Assembly (NCBI GenBank): GCA_013115145.1
Contig: JAAPAO010000061.1
Location: 34,615-98,614, forward strand
Source of the DNA: Perkinsus chesapeaki
Taxonomy: Eukaryota; Perkinsozoa; Perkinsida; Perkinsidae
Length of the DNA: 64,000 bases
Reading direction: 5' to 3'
The position numbers and the translations under genes were made by a program. The notes under the pieces are model-generated. The model was not told where the DNA came from and searched no databases. It was given only the letters and a program-made list of their open reading frames with translations. Of this stretch, positions 9,647 to 20,448 are shown one piece after another (position 1 is the stretch's first letter; each line of letters starts with the position of its first letter).

Positions 9647-10960
9647 GCTTTTCAGCCTTCCTTTTCGATGCCGCAGAAGGTTTAATCCGGTCCGAAGGCA
9701 ATGTGGCCTGGCATATCTATTTTATTAGAGTTGTTCCCCGTGCTTGGTCATTGAGTTACTTTCGTGTTTTAATTCGGAAAAGAAATTTAGCTGGATGGTG
9801 AGGTGGCCCAAGTAGTTTCTTAGTTTTTGTATATTAGGTCGGACATGGCCCGAGTCGGTGAGCAGATTCGCCGAAATCTCGTATCTCGGTTGTCGGTGAG
9901 AAGCTAGCTGCAGCTAGGTACGCTTCATTATTTGTCTTCGAGGTCTGCTGCTATTGTACGTTGAAATTCGACGGTCGAGTCTCTTTCGCCCCTCCCCGCT
10001 AAGCACTACTCCGTATACGCCCCAGAACATTGTGATGTCGGAGTCCACCAGCGTGCAGTAGACGATGAGTAAAACGTCCATGCGTTCAACGCATTGTGTC
10101 GATATGCAGAATCAGATGAAGATTGCATTCCATGATGATGCTCTTTCAATGATTCGAGTAGACTGTATATCTGTTTATCTCTCACACAATTAATTACTCA
10201 CTCGGATGAATTTGTAGACGCAAACTGTCGCTGTTGAAACGGCTGGAAGATTCCTCGGCACCATCTCGCGCTGTGGGATTGCATAGCTTTTTCTCTGCCT
10301 AACGGCGTGCTATTCCGTCACATCACTCCGCTAGTGACACGTCTACATTTGCAAGCCACTAAGGTTATCGTATATTTGATTATATACTGGTTTGGTGGTT
10401 ATTGTACTCTTTAGTCTATACTCATAAGAAGACTAAACAATACTATTGAGATCGTCCACGACCCCGCCCACAAGATTAACGATCGGATCTGTGATAGTTC
10501 GATGGGGCTAAGCAATGTACATTGATAAGGATCATTTCGGTGACCGCAGCTACTATTCTCCCGTCACCCAAGTGCTACCTGTTTCCTGTTCATCCGGTGA
10601 GAGCCCTTTTCAGGTTCTTCCTATTCCCTTCGTACGCCATCATCATCAAAGATGATTCATTATGCCTCGTGCGTTTTTCAAACTCCTGAATCAGAAGTTC
10701 TGATACTGCCGAATCAGTAATGAACCTCATGTTGGCGTCCGCAAAGGCTACATCACGCTACAGGTTCGACTAGCCAGAACGTGTTTCGAGAAGTTTTTTT
10801 CGCGATTAGCCTCCTGGTTGGGTTACTAAACGATTGCGATGAAAAACAATTGGGTCACGCTGTCTCATAGTTTTTAGGACTCTGCCTTCTTCCTCCGAGG
10901 AAGTTCCTCGTCAATACAGGAAACATGGTCGCTCAAAAGTTGGTTAAATTTCCTTAAAAA
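9647..10960. other. Long intergenic stretch, nothing recognised
   Basis: No coding frame, tRNA or clear repeat is seen. Both neighbours are secreted-protein genes on the same strand, so promoter DNA of the next gene should lie at the right end. Confidence 0.45.
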
Positions 10961-11383
10961 ATGCTCCCCGTTTTATTGCTGCTAACCTTCTCACTACCTT
11001 CCATGGTGTCCCACGCAGCTACTGGCCCTACCGGTAAATACCACAAGCAAATCGGTGGCAATGTCTGTGTCCAAGTGGACTGGCTCAATGGAGCAGCTAA
11101 TGCGGCGCAACCAATCAATATTCTCATCATTTGTGAGCAAGAAATTGAAAGTATTACCTTGACCGTTAAGAGGAGCTCTCCTATGCACTACGAAATCACC
11201 GAGGATTCCTATCCAGCCTACGAGGACTTCATCAACTTTATCGAACACGGCGTTTGCAGAGGGATTATAAAAGTTGATGCAGGAGATCTGAGGGACTACG
11301 ATTACATCGCTCAAGGCAATATTGTGCGTACACATTTTGGACCAGAGCCGCACGAAGACTTAACTTCCGGTTCTTGTCAGTAA
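10961..11383 (+). CDS. Small secreted protein of unknown family
   Basis: A single-exon 140-aa protein. Residues 1-20 (MLPVLLLLTFSLPSMVSHAA) are a clear signal peptide with a likely cleavage after the alanines. The mature chain has four cysteines, at about residues 36, 58, 101 and 139, which could form two disulfides. It has no membrane segment or repeat. The composition is acidic with alternating hydrophobic residues, suggesting a small beta-rich domain. I recognise no named family. Such lineage-specific secreted proteins are typical of parasitic alveolates (inference). The start is supported by the signal peptide. Confidence 0.72.
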   Translation: MLPVLLLLTFSLPSMVSHAATGPTGKYHKQIGGNVCVQVDWLNGAANAAQPINILIICEQEIESITLTVKRSSPMHYEITEDSYPAYEDFINFIEHGVCRGIIKVDAGDLRDYDYIAQGNIVRTHFGPEPHEDLTSGSCQ

Positions 11384-12494
11384 TGGTGATGAGTATAATC
11401 AGTGTTATTCGATTGATTATGGACTATACGTCAAAGTCACCATCGTTTAAACGCACTTTGTTACAGTGTTCGCTCATCACCCGGCCTTTAGCATTATAGC
11501 CGGGCATATACGCTTTAACGAACTTCAATTACCGGTCCTAACAGCACTGTCTTTCGTTCGAGTAAAGTCGATTCATTGAAACATTCCAAGCATATATGAG
11601 GTTTCGAGAAGCGGTCTCTGACCTTCGATCATGCACTTTAAATTAAGCAAGCAGTCGTTCCGTGGCTTTTGATCTGCTACGCCGAAAAGTGGACCGGAGA
11701 ATTCGAGTACATATGAACGGAAGGGATCTCTATCTCAGTATCATGTTTCTGCTCAGTTGTTTTCTTGGCGACATTTGAATTATCAAGTGAATAATTACTC
11801 GTTCATTAATGGGGAAGGCGTGTTCGTTAGCCTCATTGGTGCACTTCAGTTGGTTTTATCAAGTTGTGTTTGATGACTAACGAACTATTGGCAGTTCTTT
11901 CCTGATGGTATCCTTAGTACCATTAATGAAATGAATCGGCGGCAAACAGGATGGCCAACAGTCAGGTCTGATCGTCAAATCCCTAGCTGGAGTTCCTTTG
12001 CAGGTACGGCAAGTTGAGGTCTGGCAGATCTCACTTTGCACACCTTATTGGATGTCACACAAGCGGAAACACCCAACCGTAAGGTCAACATTTTTCGAGC
12101 AAGGTTTCAGTGAAGCCTAGACTGCAGTGGCCTGCAGAATCCTCCAAATTATACCCTACTTCCTGTATTGCGACCAATCAGCAGCTATGTCCTGTAAGGT
12201 GCGGAGTATGCTATGATAGACCATAACCGACAGAAGTGACCACTAGAATACACACCGAATACGATGACAAATGAGAAAAAATCTCCAAGCAGAATGGCGC
12301 CCGAAAGGTGCCACCAGGTCTTGGAAACACGAGTACTCCTTTTGTACGTCGTACGAATCGCACACTCCTCTACGAATTCATTCAGTGTTACAGTAACACT
12401 GTAACTGCAGGTATTTTCATTAACTACCCAGACTGACCATAGGGGTTGTAGCAAGAAACATTGTACCATTGTTAAGATAGAGCCTAGCTCACCA
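11384..12494. other. Intergenic, nothing recognised
   Basis: No gene can be supported. A weak inverted repeat (cccggc with gccggg, about 11480-11505) is present. The right end should contain the 3' flank of the minus-strand exonuclease-like gene. Confidence 0.4.
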
Positions 12495-13865
12495 TTATAG
12501 TCCCAAGCTGTACTTGATCCATAGCCTGCGGCGCTTAGAAGCTGCAGAACGTATGCTGCAAGAGGGATTTGCGCTTTCCTTCTCAGACTCATCCGCATCC
12601 GAGGCTTCTTCAGACTCGTCAACCGATTGCGAATCATCTTCGCACACCTCCGCATCCGAGGCTTCTTCAGACTCGTCAACCGATTGCGAATCATCTTCGC
12701 GCACCTCCGCATCCGAGGCTTCTTCAGACTCGTCAACCGATTGCGAATCATCTTCGCGCACCTCCGCATCCGAATCTTCTGCAGACTCCTTCCCTGATTG
12801 CGGCTCATTACAAGCCTCCGCCTCGTTCACGCTGTCCGAGTCGATTGCTGTCACACTACGACGGGCATTACGTTGGGCATTGAACCAGGCAGTCCGAGAT
12901 CTCTCATTGACATCGTACTTCACGAGAAAGCTTTGCATCAGCTTGTAAGCATGCTTCTGAGAGGATTGACTCTAAGTTCACGAAGTTAATTACCTTTAGG
13001 TCAGAATGCCCTCTATGTACAGCAGCCATCAGTGGTACAAAGCAGGTCATAGCCAAGTAACCCTGATGGCCCCAGTCCAAAGGTGTAGAATAGACATGAA
13101 AGCTGGGAGATCTGAGAAAAGGATCACACCCATCACAGAGGCACCCTCATAATGGGCTATTAGTATACCTGGGCCAGAACACTCGGAGTCCCATCGTCCT
13201 GCCCGCAGACTGTACGCTGGCATCGCCGATGTCAACAACACCTTCCTCGAAATCACGTAGCCGGAAACACTCTCGAACACGTTGGCGGAGGTAATCATTG
13301 ATATTGCACACGAATTTGGTACAGCTCTGAATGTGGGGGTCGCGGCATCAAAGAAAACCAAAAATCTACTTACCGGGTTCCGAAGTAAATCCCGTAGACC
13401 CCTGGGAAGCCAGTTCCGCTTGATGATATATATGAAAACACCATCTCCGATGGTAGCAATTGATATCTAACAAGGCTACATTAAAACACGAACATCAGCG
13501 ATTACTCTTCGGAAAGTCACCACACTTACAGCTTGTATACCTTCGCGCCCTGAATTACACTGCACCCCTAATCCGACATGCGACTGAGAACGTCTGAGAA
13601 GGAAGAGTCACCACCATTAGATGTCCGCCAAACACATTGTTTTGGCAACCTCGTTCGTCTCATTGCAACTCTTCTGTATAACTCTTATGTTGTCTATATT
13701 AACCGTGTCTAGATAATGCATGTATTCGGGAACTCCCGGAGGAGGACGCAAGTTGTGCAGGCAACCGTAAAGCATTGCTAAAGCAGTGACTGGTATGAAA
13801 AAAACTACGCATGGAAACGCGGTGGTCCAGGCATGTGTATTATAACAGTGTGACATCTGTAACAT
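12495..13865 (-). CDS. Membrane-anchored 3'-5' exonuclease-fold protein, catalytic motif I lost
   Basis: Six exons join in frame: 13865-13636, 13593-13530, 13466-13374, 13326-13169, 13111-12994 and 12956-12495, giving 374 residues. The introns are 37-63 bp. The N-terminus has a hydrophobic anchor (about residues 14-34). The following part reads like the DEDD exonuclease domain of WRN/EXD2: VGLGVQCN, then ISIATIGDGVFIYII, then LPRGLRDLLRNP, then FVCNINDYL, then VVDIGDAS. In active enzymes the first motif is DxE; here both acids are replaced (G and Q). The third motif is not recognisable. The C-terminal third is an acidic Asp/Glu/Ser tract of 19-residue repeats ending in a basic cluster. The order of anchor then exonuclease domain resembles EXD2 of mitochondria. 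Nuclease activity is doubtful, so a binding or scaffold role is possible. Confidence 0.6.
12595..12810. repeat. Tandem 57-bp repeat, three copies plus a diverged fourth
   Basis: Copies start at 12595, 12652 and 12709 and are nearly identical. A fourth, shorter and diverged copy starts at 12766. The period is 19 codons, so copy changes keep the reading frame of the minus-strand gene. Each unit encodes an acidic Asp/Glu/Ser/Val segment. Confidence 0.92.
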
Positions 13866-14816
13866 GCGTATGCTAGCTTCGCGCTATTCCGAGCTACCCA
13901 GTTGAATATACGCTAGAGGCGACACCAACTCTGCGATCAACCCGTGAATCATGGGTCGTGAGGTTCCACCTGCTCAGGGTGATAGAATCATACTATCATA
14001 TGACATGATACATAAGACATGTCCTATGCTCAACAATAATTAACTCTGATTCGACGCTTCTAATTATTGTTCACTCGAGTTGTTAAGCTCACTGCTCTTA
14101 GCGCGACAGTAGTAAACTAGCGTCACTCCGTTACAGATTATACTAGCTTCGCGGCAAGGCCTTTGTGTTGTCATAATCACCAACATGTATGTCAGAAGGC
14201 CCTCCTTGTTGCTCAGTAGTTCAGGTACGTACGCGCACGCTAGATGTAACATAATGAAGAGTCTGGACGATATCAGACTTAGTGGTTGCGTGGGATTCGA
14301 TTCACACGTACATATTTCTGCTATCACAGGCTGGAACACCTTGCTCGGATGGTAATCACCCTGCAACGGATTGTGCACATTTGCAGTGATAACACATTTT
14401 AGTTGCAGAGTCAACAAACAAGCAATGCACATTTAACATTCAGCTATTATTCACTTACACCGACTTCCTCTTCTGAATTGCACAAGTAAGGTTTCCCTCA
14501 AGAAAGGCTCTTGTTTGTACTTAATATTGGCATCTTTATTGCTCGTGACATGATTATCCCCATAAGACGTACCACTCTTACAGCGTACGTCGCGGCTAAG
14601 GTTTCACTTGTTAATAACAAAATAACAGGTTGTTATCCATCAGTGTCCATGTTACTCTTTCACGCAACAAGGCAATGTACTGCGAACTGCAGGAATGCAA
14701 CATTTAGTTTAACACTTTATACTCTTCGTTATCTAAAACTGCTTTGGCTTCGACCATGTGGAGGAAGTACCCTAACAGACATGAAACTAACTCACAAGAT
14801 ACTAACTTACAGCGCC
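13866..14816. other. Intergenic, nothing recognised
   Basis: Open frames exist on both strands but none has family features or a convincing exon structure. It lies upstream of one minus-strand gene and downstream of another. Confidence 0.4.
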
Positions 14817-17292
14817 TTACTCTTGAGTTGGAATGCATCGCATAGTTTGCGGTGTTCCTGTGCCCCATGCTCCTGGGGACCCATATCCTGGAGGCTGTGT
14901 ATATGTCCCCATAGAAGGATGGCCATAACCAGGAGATAAATTAGGGGTAGTGGCCATCATCGATTGCCCACTGTATGTCGGTAGTTGTTGGGCAGTTCCA
15001 AAATGTTGCTGGGGTGACATCTCCATAGGATAGGGAGAGGTCTGACCATAAGGGCTCTGATACATCGGACCAACTGGCAGCTGTGGTTGAGACTGGACCA
15101 TGGGATATGATGGCCCCGCTGTCTGAGCGTAAGTCGGATAGTACGGCGACGAACCGATGAACGAGTGAGACGGGGTGTGTGGTGACGGTCCACCATAGGT
15201 ATGTGCCATCGGATGACTTGGTGCCCCAAACGTATTGGCAGGGGGCCCCCCATAGGTCAATGAAGGGGTGTATGGATTTGGACCATACCCCTCAGGACTC
15301 CTATCATCCTTCTTCGATGATGATAGGCTTGGTAGCTTAGGCACTGAAATAGAATAAAGCGTTGATGCCTACGTTTGTTACATTTAACTGTAAGGGGCCT
15401 TCGTGGAGGCAGATCCTTCATTTTGTCTGGTCGAAATACAAATCTCAAAACTTTGAATCTGTTGGTTGGGTGAATCAGTTCCACACACGGAGACACAACT
15501 TACGATAGAAAGCAGCATGCTTGGACAAATAGAAAAAATCCGATGAAGCCCCAGAGGGAGCCCAAAAGGACATCTAGGGGGTCCCGATCTTCCTGAGATC
15601 AAAGTGACTTCAACGAGCGAGCTCCGCAAAGCTGCTGATGTTGTCATTACAGTCTTAACCCAGTAGAATTTCTCCTTCAGTAATACGGTGGAATCGGGAT
15701 ATGACATAGACAAAAATGAAGAACTGAATGCAAGACGGTGATACTGTGAAAGCAAGGAAATGAGTTGGCCCAACGAGATCTTGATAGAGATGGGAAATTC
15801 ATTGTTAGCAGCACATAGCTGGTCATCATTAACAACATGCAGTAACATTATATCATAACCTAGGTTATGCTGCTCTTCATAAATTGAGTAATAGAATGCT
15901 CACTTCTTAGACGATACAAAGCGAATACACCTCTTCTTGGCGAACTTTAATCTGACAGACGAGAAGACAAACTTGAAACCATGCTTGAACGAACGGCTTA
16001 CAGGAAGAATAGTAATATTTCTATACCGAATATTAAGAGGATCCACACCACTGGGTTGTAGCTACGATCGAGAGCTTCAGCGTCAGTCTGAAATTAGTCT
16101 CAGACACTCAGCAACATGCCGCTTACCGTGAGAGTGCCTCTTCGTAATGTATCGCCAACGAAATGGAATCCAGGAGCAGACGGAGCACCAGCTATCCTCT
16201 CTTTGTAGTTACACATCCTAATAAGAATAATACGAGCCAATCCTCAGCAACACTACTTACTCGATTCGATCCTCATATACAAGATGAACATATCCGCTAT
16301 AGCATACGCATCTCCCAATAGTTAGATTGAAGCTACCACTGTTACAGGGATACCTTCCCTCTTCTAAAGCCTTCTCCACTTTAGCATACTCTTCCTCGGT
16401 GAGCTCTGTCGGTGGTCCCTGATTCCTGCGGGGTGGACTCATCAAGTTGCAGCAGTTGTTGAATGTGAAGCAACATCACAATGCCGCATGTCAACGCAAG
16501 TCGCTCAATACAGCTGCGGAGTTGCCGCAGTTACTTCATACTATTATAAGCTACAATGAAGAGGCTCCATTTAGAATGGCATGCAGGGGAGCTAGTGTCT
16601 ACTGCCCAACGGGGGGGCGTACCAATCATCTTGTCATCAGCGCTTCTCGGGTCGATAATCTGAATGACATCATGCATTAGCTAAATAGGGTACCAGCGAC
16701 AAGGCGATATCCCAAAAGAGGCAAGCTGCTTACATCCAGGGGGAAGTCGGGCAATAACCTCCTCAACGCTAGGACCGCAGAATCTATCTCGGATAAATCG
16801 GCAACTGGAAACATGTCAGCCACGGTGATAGGGTCCAAGTGCTTACCAGATGAGCAGGCAACACTCGAAAATGAGCAGTGCAAAGATCCAGAAACGCATG
16901 TCGAGGATCTCAAGATGATCCGAATTCGGGAACAACTGATAAAAAATCGTCGCGAGCGAGCAGGTTCACCGAGGTACTTCATATTCCCCTGGATTAAGCC
17001 CATCCTCTACCCAGTAATACCCAGGTATCGGAGGAGCTGCACGATTGTTATACGCGCACCACCTAAGACAACATGTCCTGCTATTGCTAGTAATGCTCGC
17101 CTACAGGACAGAACCGTCATCGATCTGTATATGATACCACTTCGCATCACATTCACATATACCATCGTTATTCACTTTACCATGGTCACCACACTTATTA
17201 TTCTCTTCCCCTTCCTTGGCAAGTTGCCTTGTGTCATTCAGGAGACCTGCAGCAGCCTCGATGGATGTTAAGGGATAGATAGGCGGCGCCAT
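14817..17292 (-). CDS. EGF-like, cysteine-rich membrane protein with Pro/Gly/Tyr-rich tail
   Basis: The gene starts at 17292 with MAPPIYPLTSIEAAAG. The N-terminal part carries an EGF-like pattern (KCGDHGKVNNDGICECD) and a second cysteine-rich stretch ending YYWVEDGLNPGEYEVPR. A second EGF-like unit lies at about 16263-16445 (CNSGSFNLTIGRCVC). Exons at about 15990-16140 read GFHFVGDTLRRGTLT and GVDPLNIRYRNITILPV. Near 15500-15590 is a hydrophobic span (LLGSLWGFIGFFLFVQACCF) that should cross the membrane. A 38-bp intron precedes the last exon (15342-14817), a tail rich in Pro, Gly, Tyr and Met. I infer a surface receptor-like protein with an extracellular N-terminus and a disordered cytoplasmic tail. 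Splices between 17100 and 16450 are tentative. Confidence 0.58.
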
Positions 17293-17508
17293 GGTCCTGC
17301 TATTAGCAGCAGCAAAGGTGATTAATTAACCAATGACAATACATAATATTTATGAAATTAGAAACATGACTATTTCCAAACCATTTACTCCGCAGAATCC
17401 GTAAAAAATAAGCGGCTAGGGAGGATCACTCCTCGCATACATCAAATAGGTTATAGCTTGTATCAGCGATTGAGCACATATAAAAAACACCCCACAAATG
17501 AGCCTCAA

Positions 17509-20004
17509 CTATTCAACTTGTGGGCCTGCCTCTCTAACAGACTGAGGGCAACGATCCATATACTCTTGGAAGTTCTGCTCGAACAACTTGGCCAACTTCA
17601 TCAAAGTAGCATCGAACCTGATGCAATACAATTATTATCCTCCGAATCAACACATATGTATAGACTATACAACCTACTTCTCCTTATCCTCCCATCCGTC
17701 CTTTGGATACAAAATATTCTCGGGGACCCCAGGGAGGGATTTAGGTACCTATAAGCACTCCCGCAAGTCATTGACCGCCGTGACGATCGCCCAACCTTGA
17801 GGTTGAAGACCGGAAGGGTATCAAAATTGTCTTCGCCGTCCTCAATCATAGCCTTCAGTGTGCCATCGTGCATGGCGTCTATCATCTTACGAGTATACCT
17901 ACCACATGATTGACAAACAGCAATTATACGACATACTTACTTCAAGCTGCATCTTTTGCCTTCGCCGTATCCACCACCAATCCAACCGGTGTTCAACAGG
18001 TAGGCTGTGCCTGAAGTAACACAAGTAGATGTCGAAGGAATTATTATCACCTACATTTGTGCTTCTGAATCTTCTGAGAGAGCATCTCGGCATAGACCAC
18101 AGGATGCCAAACGAGGAAGGGAGCTCCGAAACATGAGGAGAATGTAGCGGTAGGCTCCGTGATACCCTGCTCAGTGCCTTATATAAAAACACCGCTAAAT
18201 AGGCTTAAGTAAGCGATACAGTTTTACCAGCCACCTTGGCGGTGTACCCAGATATAAAGTAATATTGTACTTGATCAGGATCAAGTACTGATACCGGTGG
18301 TAGCACGCCAAACGCATCACAGCAAAGCAACACCACATTCGATGGATGCGTGTCAACCTAATAAAAGACTGCCTACGTTGACAGACAGCTTAAAGTATCT
18401 CACAATAGCAGGAATGATAGCATTAGGGATATGACCCAACGGATAGGCACATCTAGTATTCTCTGTAACGCTGGTATCACGGTAATCGACAACACGCGTG
18501 TTGGAATCGAAGACAACGTTTTCGAGGACCTGCTCTGTACCATTGTATACCATTGTATAGCAGTGGATCCTACCGCTCCGAAGCGGATGGCATCGAAGAT
18601 TTCAGGCTCATTTTCGTGCGTGAGATCGATGGCTTTTGCGTAGCATCCGCCCTCAACGTTGAATACACCTGACAAAGCAAGTCTACGAGCTGCAGCAGCA
18701 CAGAGATGGCAGCTTACCGGTGTCCGTCCAAACATGCTCATCATCTCCCAATAGATCTCGATGAACATCGGCAGATAAAGTGGTCTTACCGGTACCTATT
18801 AGGACATATAAACCACTGCAACCTTGAGTGAATGCCTACCAGAGAGGCCAAAGAAAAGAGTAACATCTCCCTTTTCACGGCCTACATTACAGGAGGAATG
18901 CAGGGGCAGTTGCATCTTCATAGGCATTGCGTACCTAACAGAAAGATACGAGAGAAGAGCAACGGTATGAACGAGTTACATCATTAACGTGAGGATACCC
19001 TTCTTCATCTCCCCTGCGTATTCTGTTCCAAGAATGACCATCTCTCTGCGTTGGAAATGTACACAAACAGATGTACCTGAGCAAATGCCATCACGTATGG
19101 GAGGGGCTGTTGTACTTACTGCTGGTCATCCCAGAGGTATAGCGATTGGCCGGAAAACAACCAGCGTTGTAAATGATAAAGTCCGGGTGGCCAAAGTCCT
19201 TAAGCTGCTCGGGTGTTGGCATGACGAGCATGTTCTGCATAAACAGGGCATGGTACGCCCTTGACGTGATTACACGTATCTAGTAAGGGAGGACAACTTG
19301 AACATCACTGCAGCAGCAGCTGATGATAATCACTGGCTACTTTGATTCTATAGTTCTTATCCCAACCAGCAAAGGCATCAATGACATACAGCTGATCCCT
19401 AGTATTAAGATAATCTATAGCACGCTCTCGATTAGTTAAAAATGCCTCGTCCTTCAGTTTGATATTAACCTTAAGATACCATACAAATACATACTAACAG
19501 AGTAGCCTCCTCACCTTTCCCCACCAAATCTCATTAGTGAATGCCCAATGACCAACAGGGCTGTCAACTATACGCTTGTCACTGGGTGAGCGACCTGTTT
19601 TACGGCCACTACTAACTGCTAATGCACCAGTACTCGTAATGAACGAGCCTTTCTCGTGCTTTAAAGCCTGTTCGTATCTGAAAGCAGTTCTGACAATAAC
19701 ACGGCGGCATATGTCAGTCATTACAGAATCGGTGGGGCGGAGTTGTGGAAAATGGTCTCAACCTTGAGGCCTTGTTCATTCATCTCCTTTTCGAACTGAA
19801 CTTTGCTAGTAAACTGCGATAGATCGAACGCATCAGACTTGGACATCACCTGGACATCAAATAGCAACAACATAACTGCCCGTATAGGAGGTGTTATCAG
19901 CTTACAGGAGCGTCGGTATGACCGACATGGGTCTTAAGGTTCTGTTCTATCTGCTCTTTAAGTAGCTCAAGGAAGGTGTGAGGATCGTTTAGCATGTCAG
20001 ACAT
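17509..20004 (-). CDS. Phosphoenolpyruvate carboxykinase, ATP-dependent
   Basis: The enzyme converts oxaloacetate and ATP to phosphoenolpyruvate, CO2 and ADP, the entry step of gluconeogenesis in the cytosol. ATP-type hallmarks are spread over many exons on the minus strand: [19 protein letters not shown] (about 19570-19630), [17 protein letters not shown]-like residues near 19200, [15 protein letters not shown] (about 18990-19040), the P-loop [10 protein letters not shown] split by an intron near 18790-18850, [19 protein letters not shown], and [15 protein letters not shown]. The C-terminus [18 protein letters not shown] ends with a stop at 17509-17511. The start at 20004 ([15 protein letters not shown]) is followed by an intron after HVGHTDAP. 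One intron near 19700 is only 35 bp. Nothing suggests damage. Confidence 0.9.
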
Positions 20005-20448
20005 TTTATAAGGCAGAGATGCTGCCAGTAATACTGATCGAGTACACATGCATCAAAGACGCCTAGAGCAGTGGCAGACATTTATGCACTAAATACAAAA
20101 CTAATGGTTAGACAGGAAACAATACAGGTGAACAACAGTAGTCTAGCTTATAAATCCACAAGGAAGAGGGGCTGCCGTCCAAGAGAAGACAGTAGCCTTC
20201 ACCAAATACATATTCCCACTACTGAAACCACACTATGGGGTTCTGTAGTGGACGATGGGCCAAAGCACGCATACTACGAAACGGAGATCCGCAAGGTGCA
20301 ATGTTAGTCGCGGCCGCCATACTAATCGATTGCAAGAGCTCTCTTTGCTGCACCTTTGGACCATATGCTGGCGTGGATGGTGAATTCCAGCATCATTATT
20401 TGTGATTATATGAAAGGACTAACATGTCGCTTTAGCTTTATCCAGCTC
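20005..20448. other. Divergent intergenic region
   Basis: This 440-bp gap lies between PEPCK (minus strand) and the next plus-strand gene, so it should hold both promoters. No clear TATA or other named element was seen. Confidence 0.4.

Noticed and set aside
12569-12948. Plus-strand open frames over the 57-bp repeat
   Set aside because: They are the complement of the acidic-repeat exon. The minus strand joins in frame to five upstream exons with exonuclease-type similarity, while the plus frames have only the repeat.
13047-13361. Minus-strand frame MVFFDAATPTFRAV...
   Set aside because: It reads through two introns (13327-13373 and 13112-13168) in the wrong frame; the spliced frame gives the exonuclease-like sequence.
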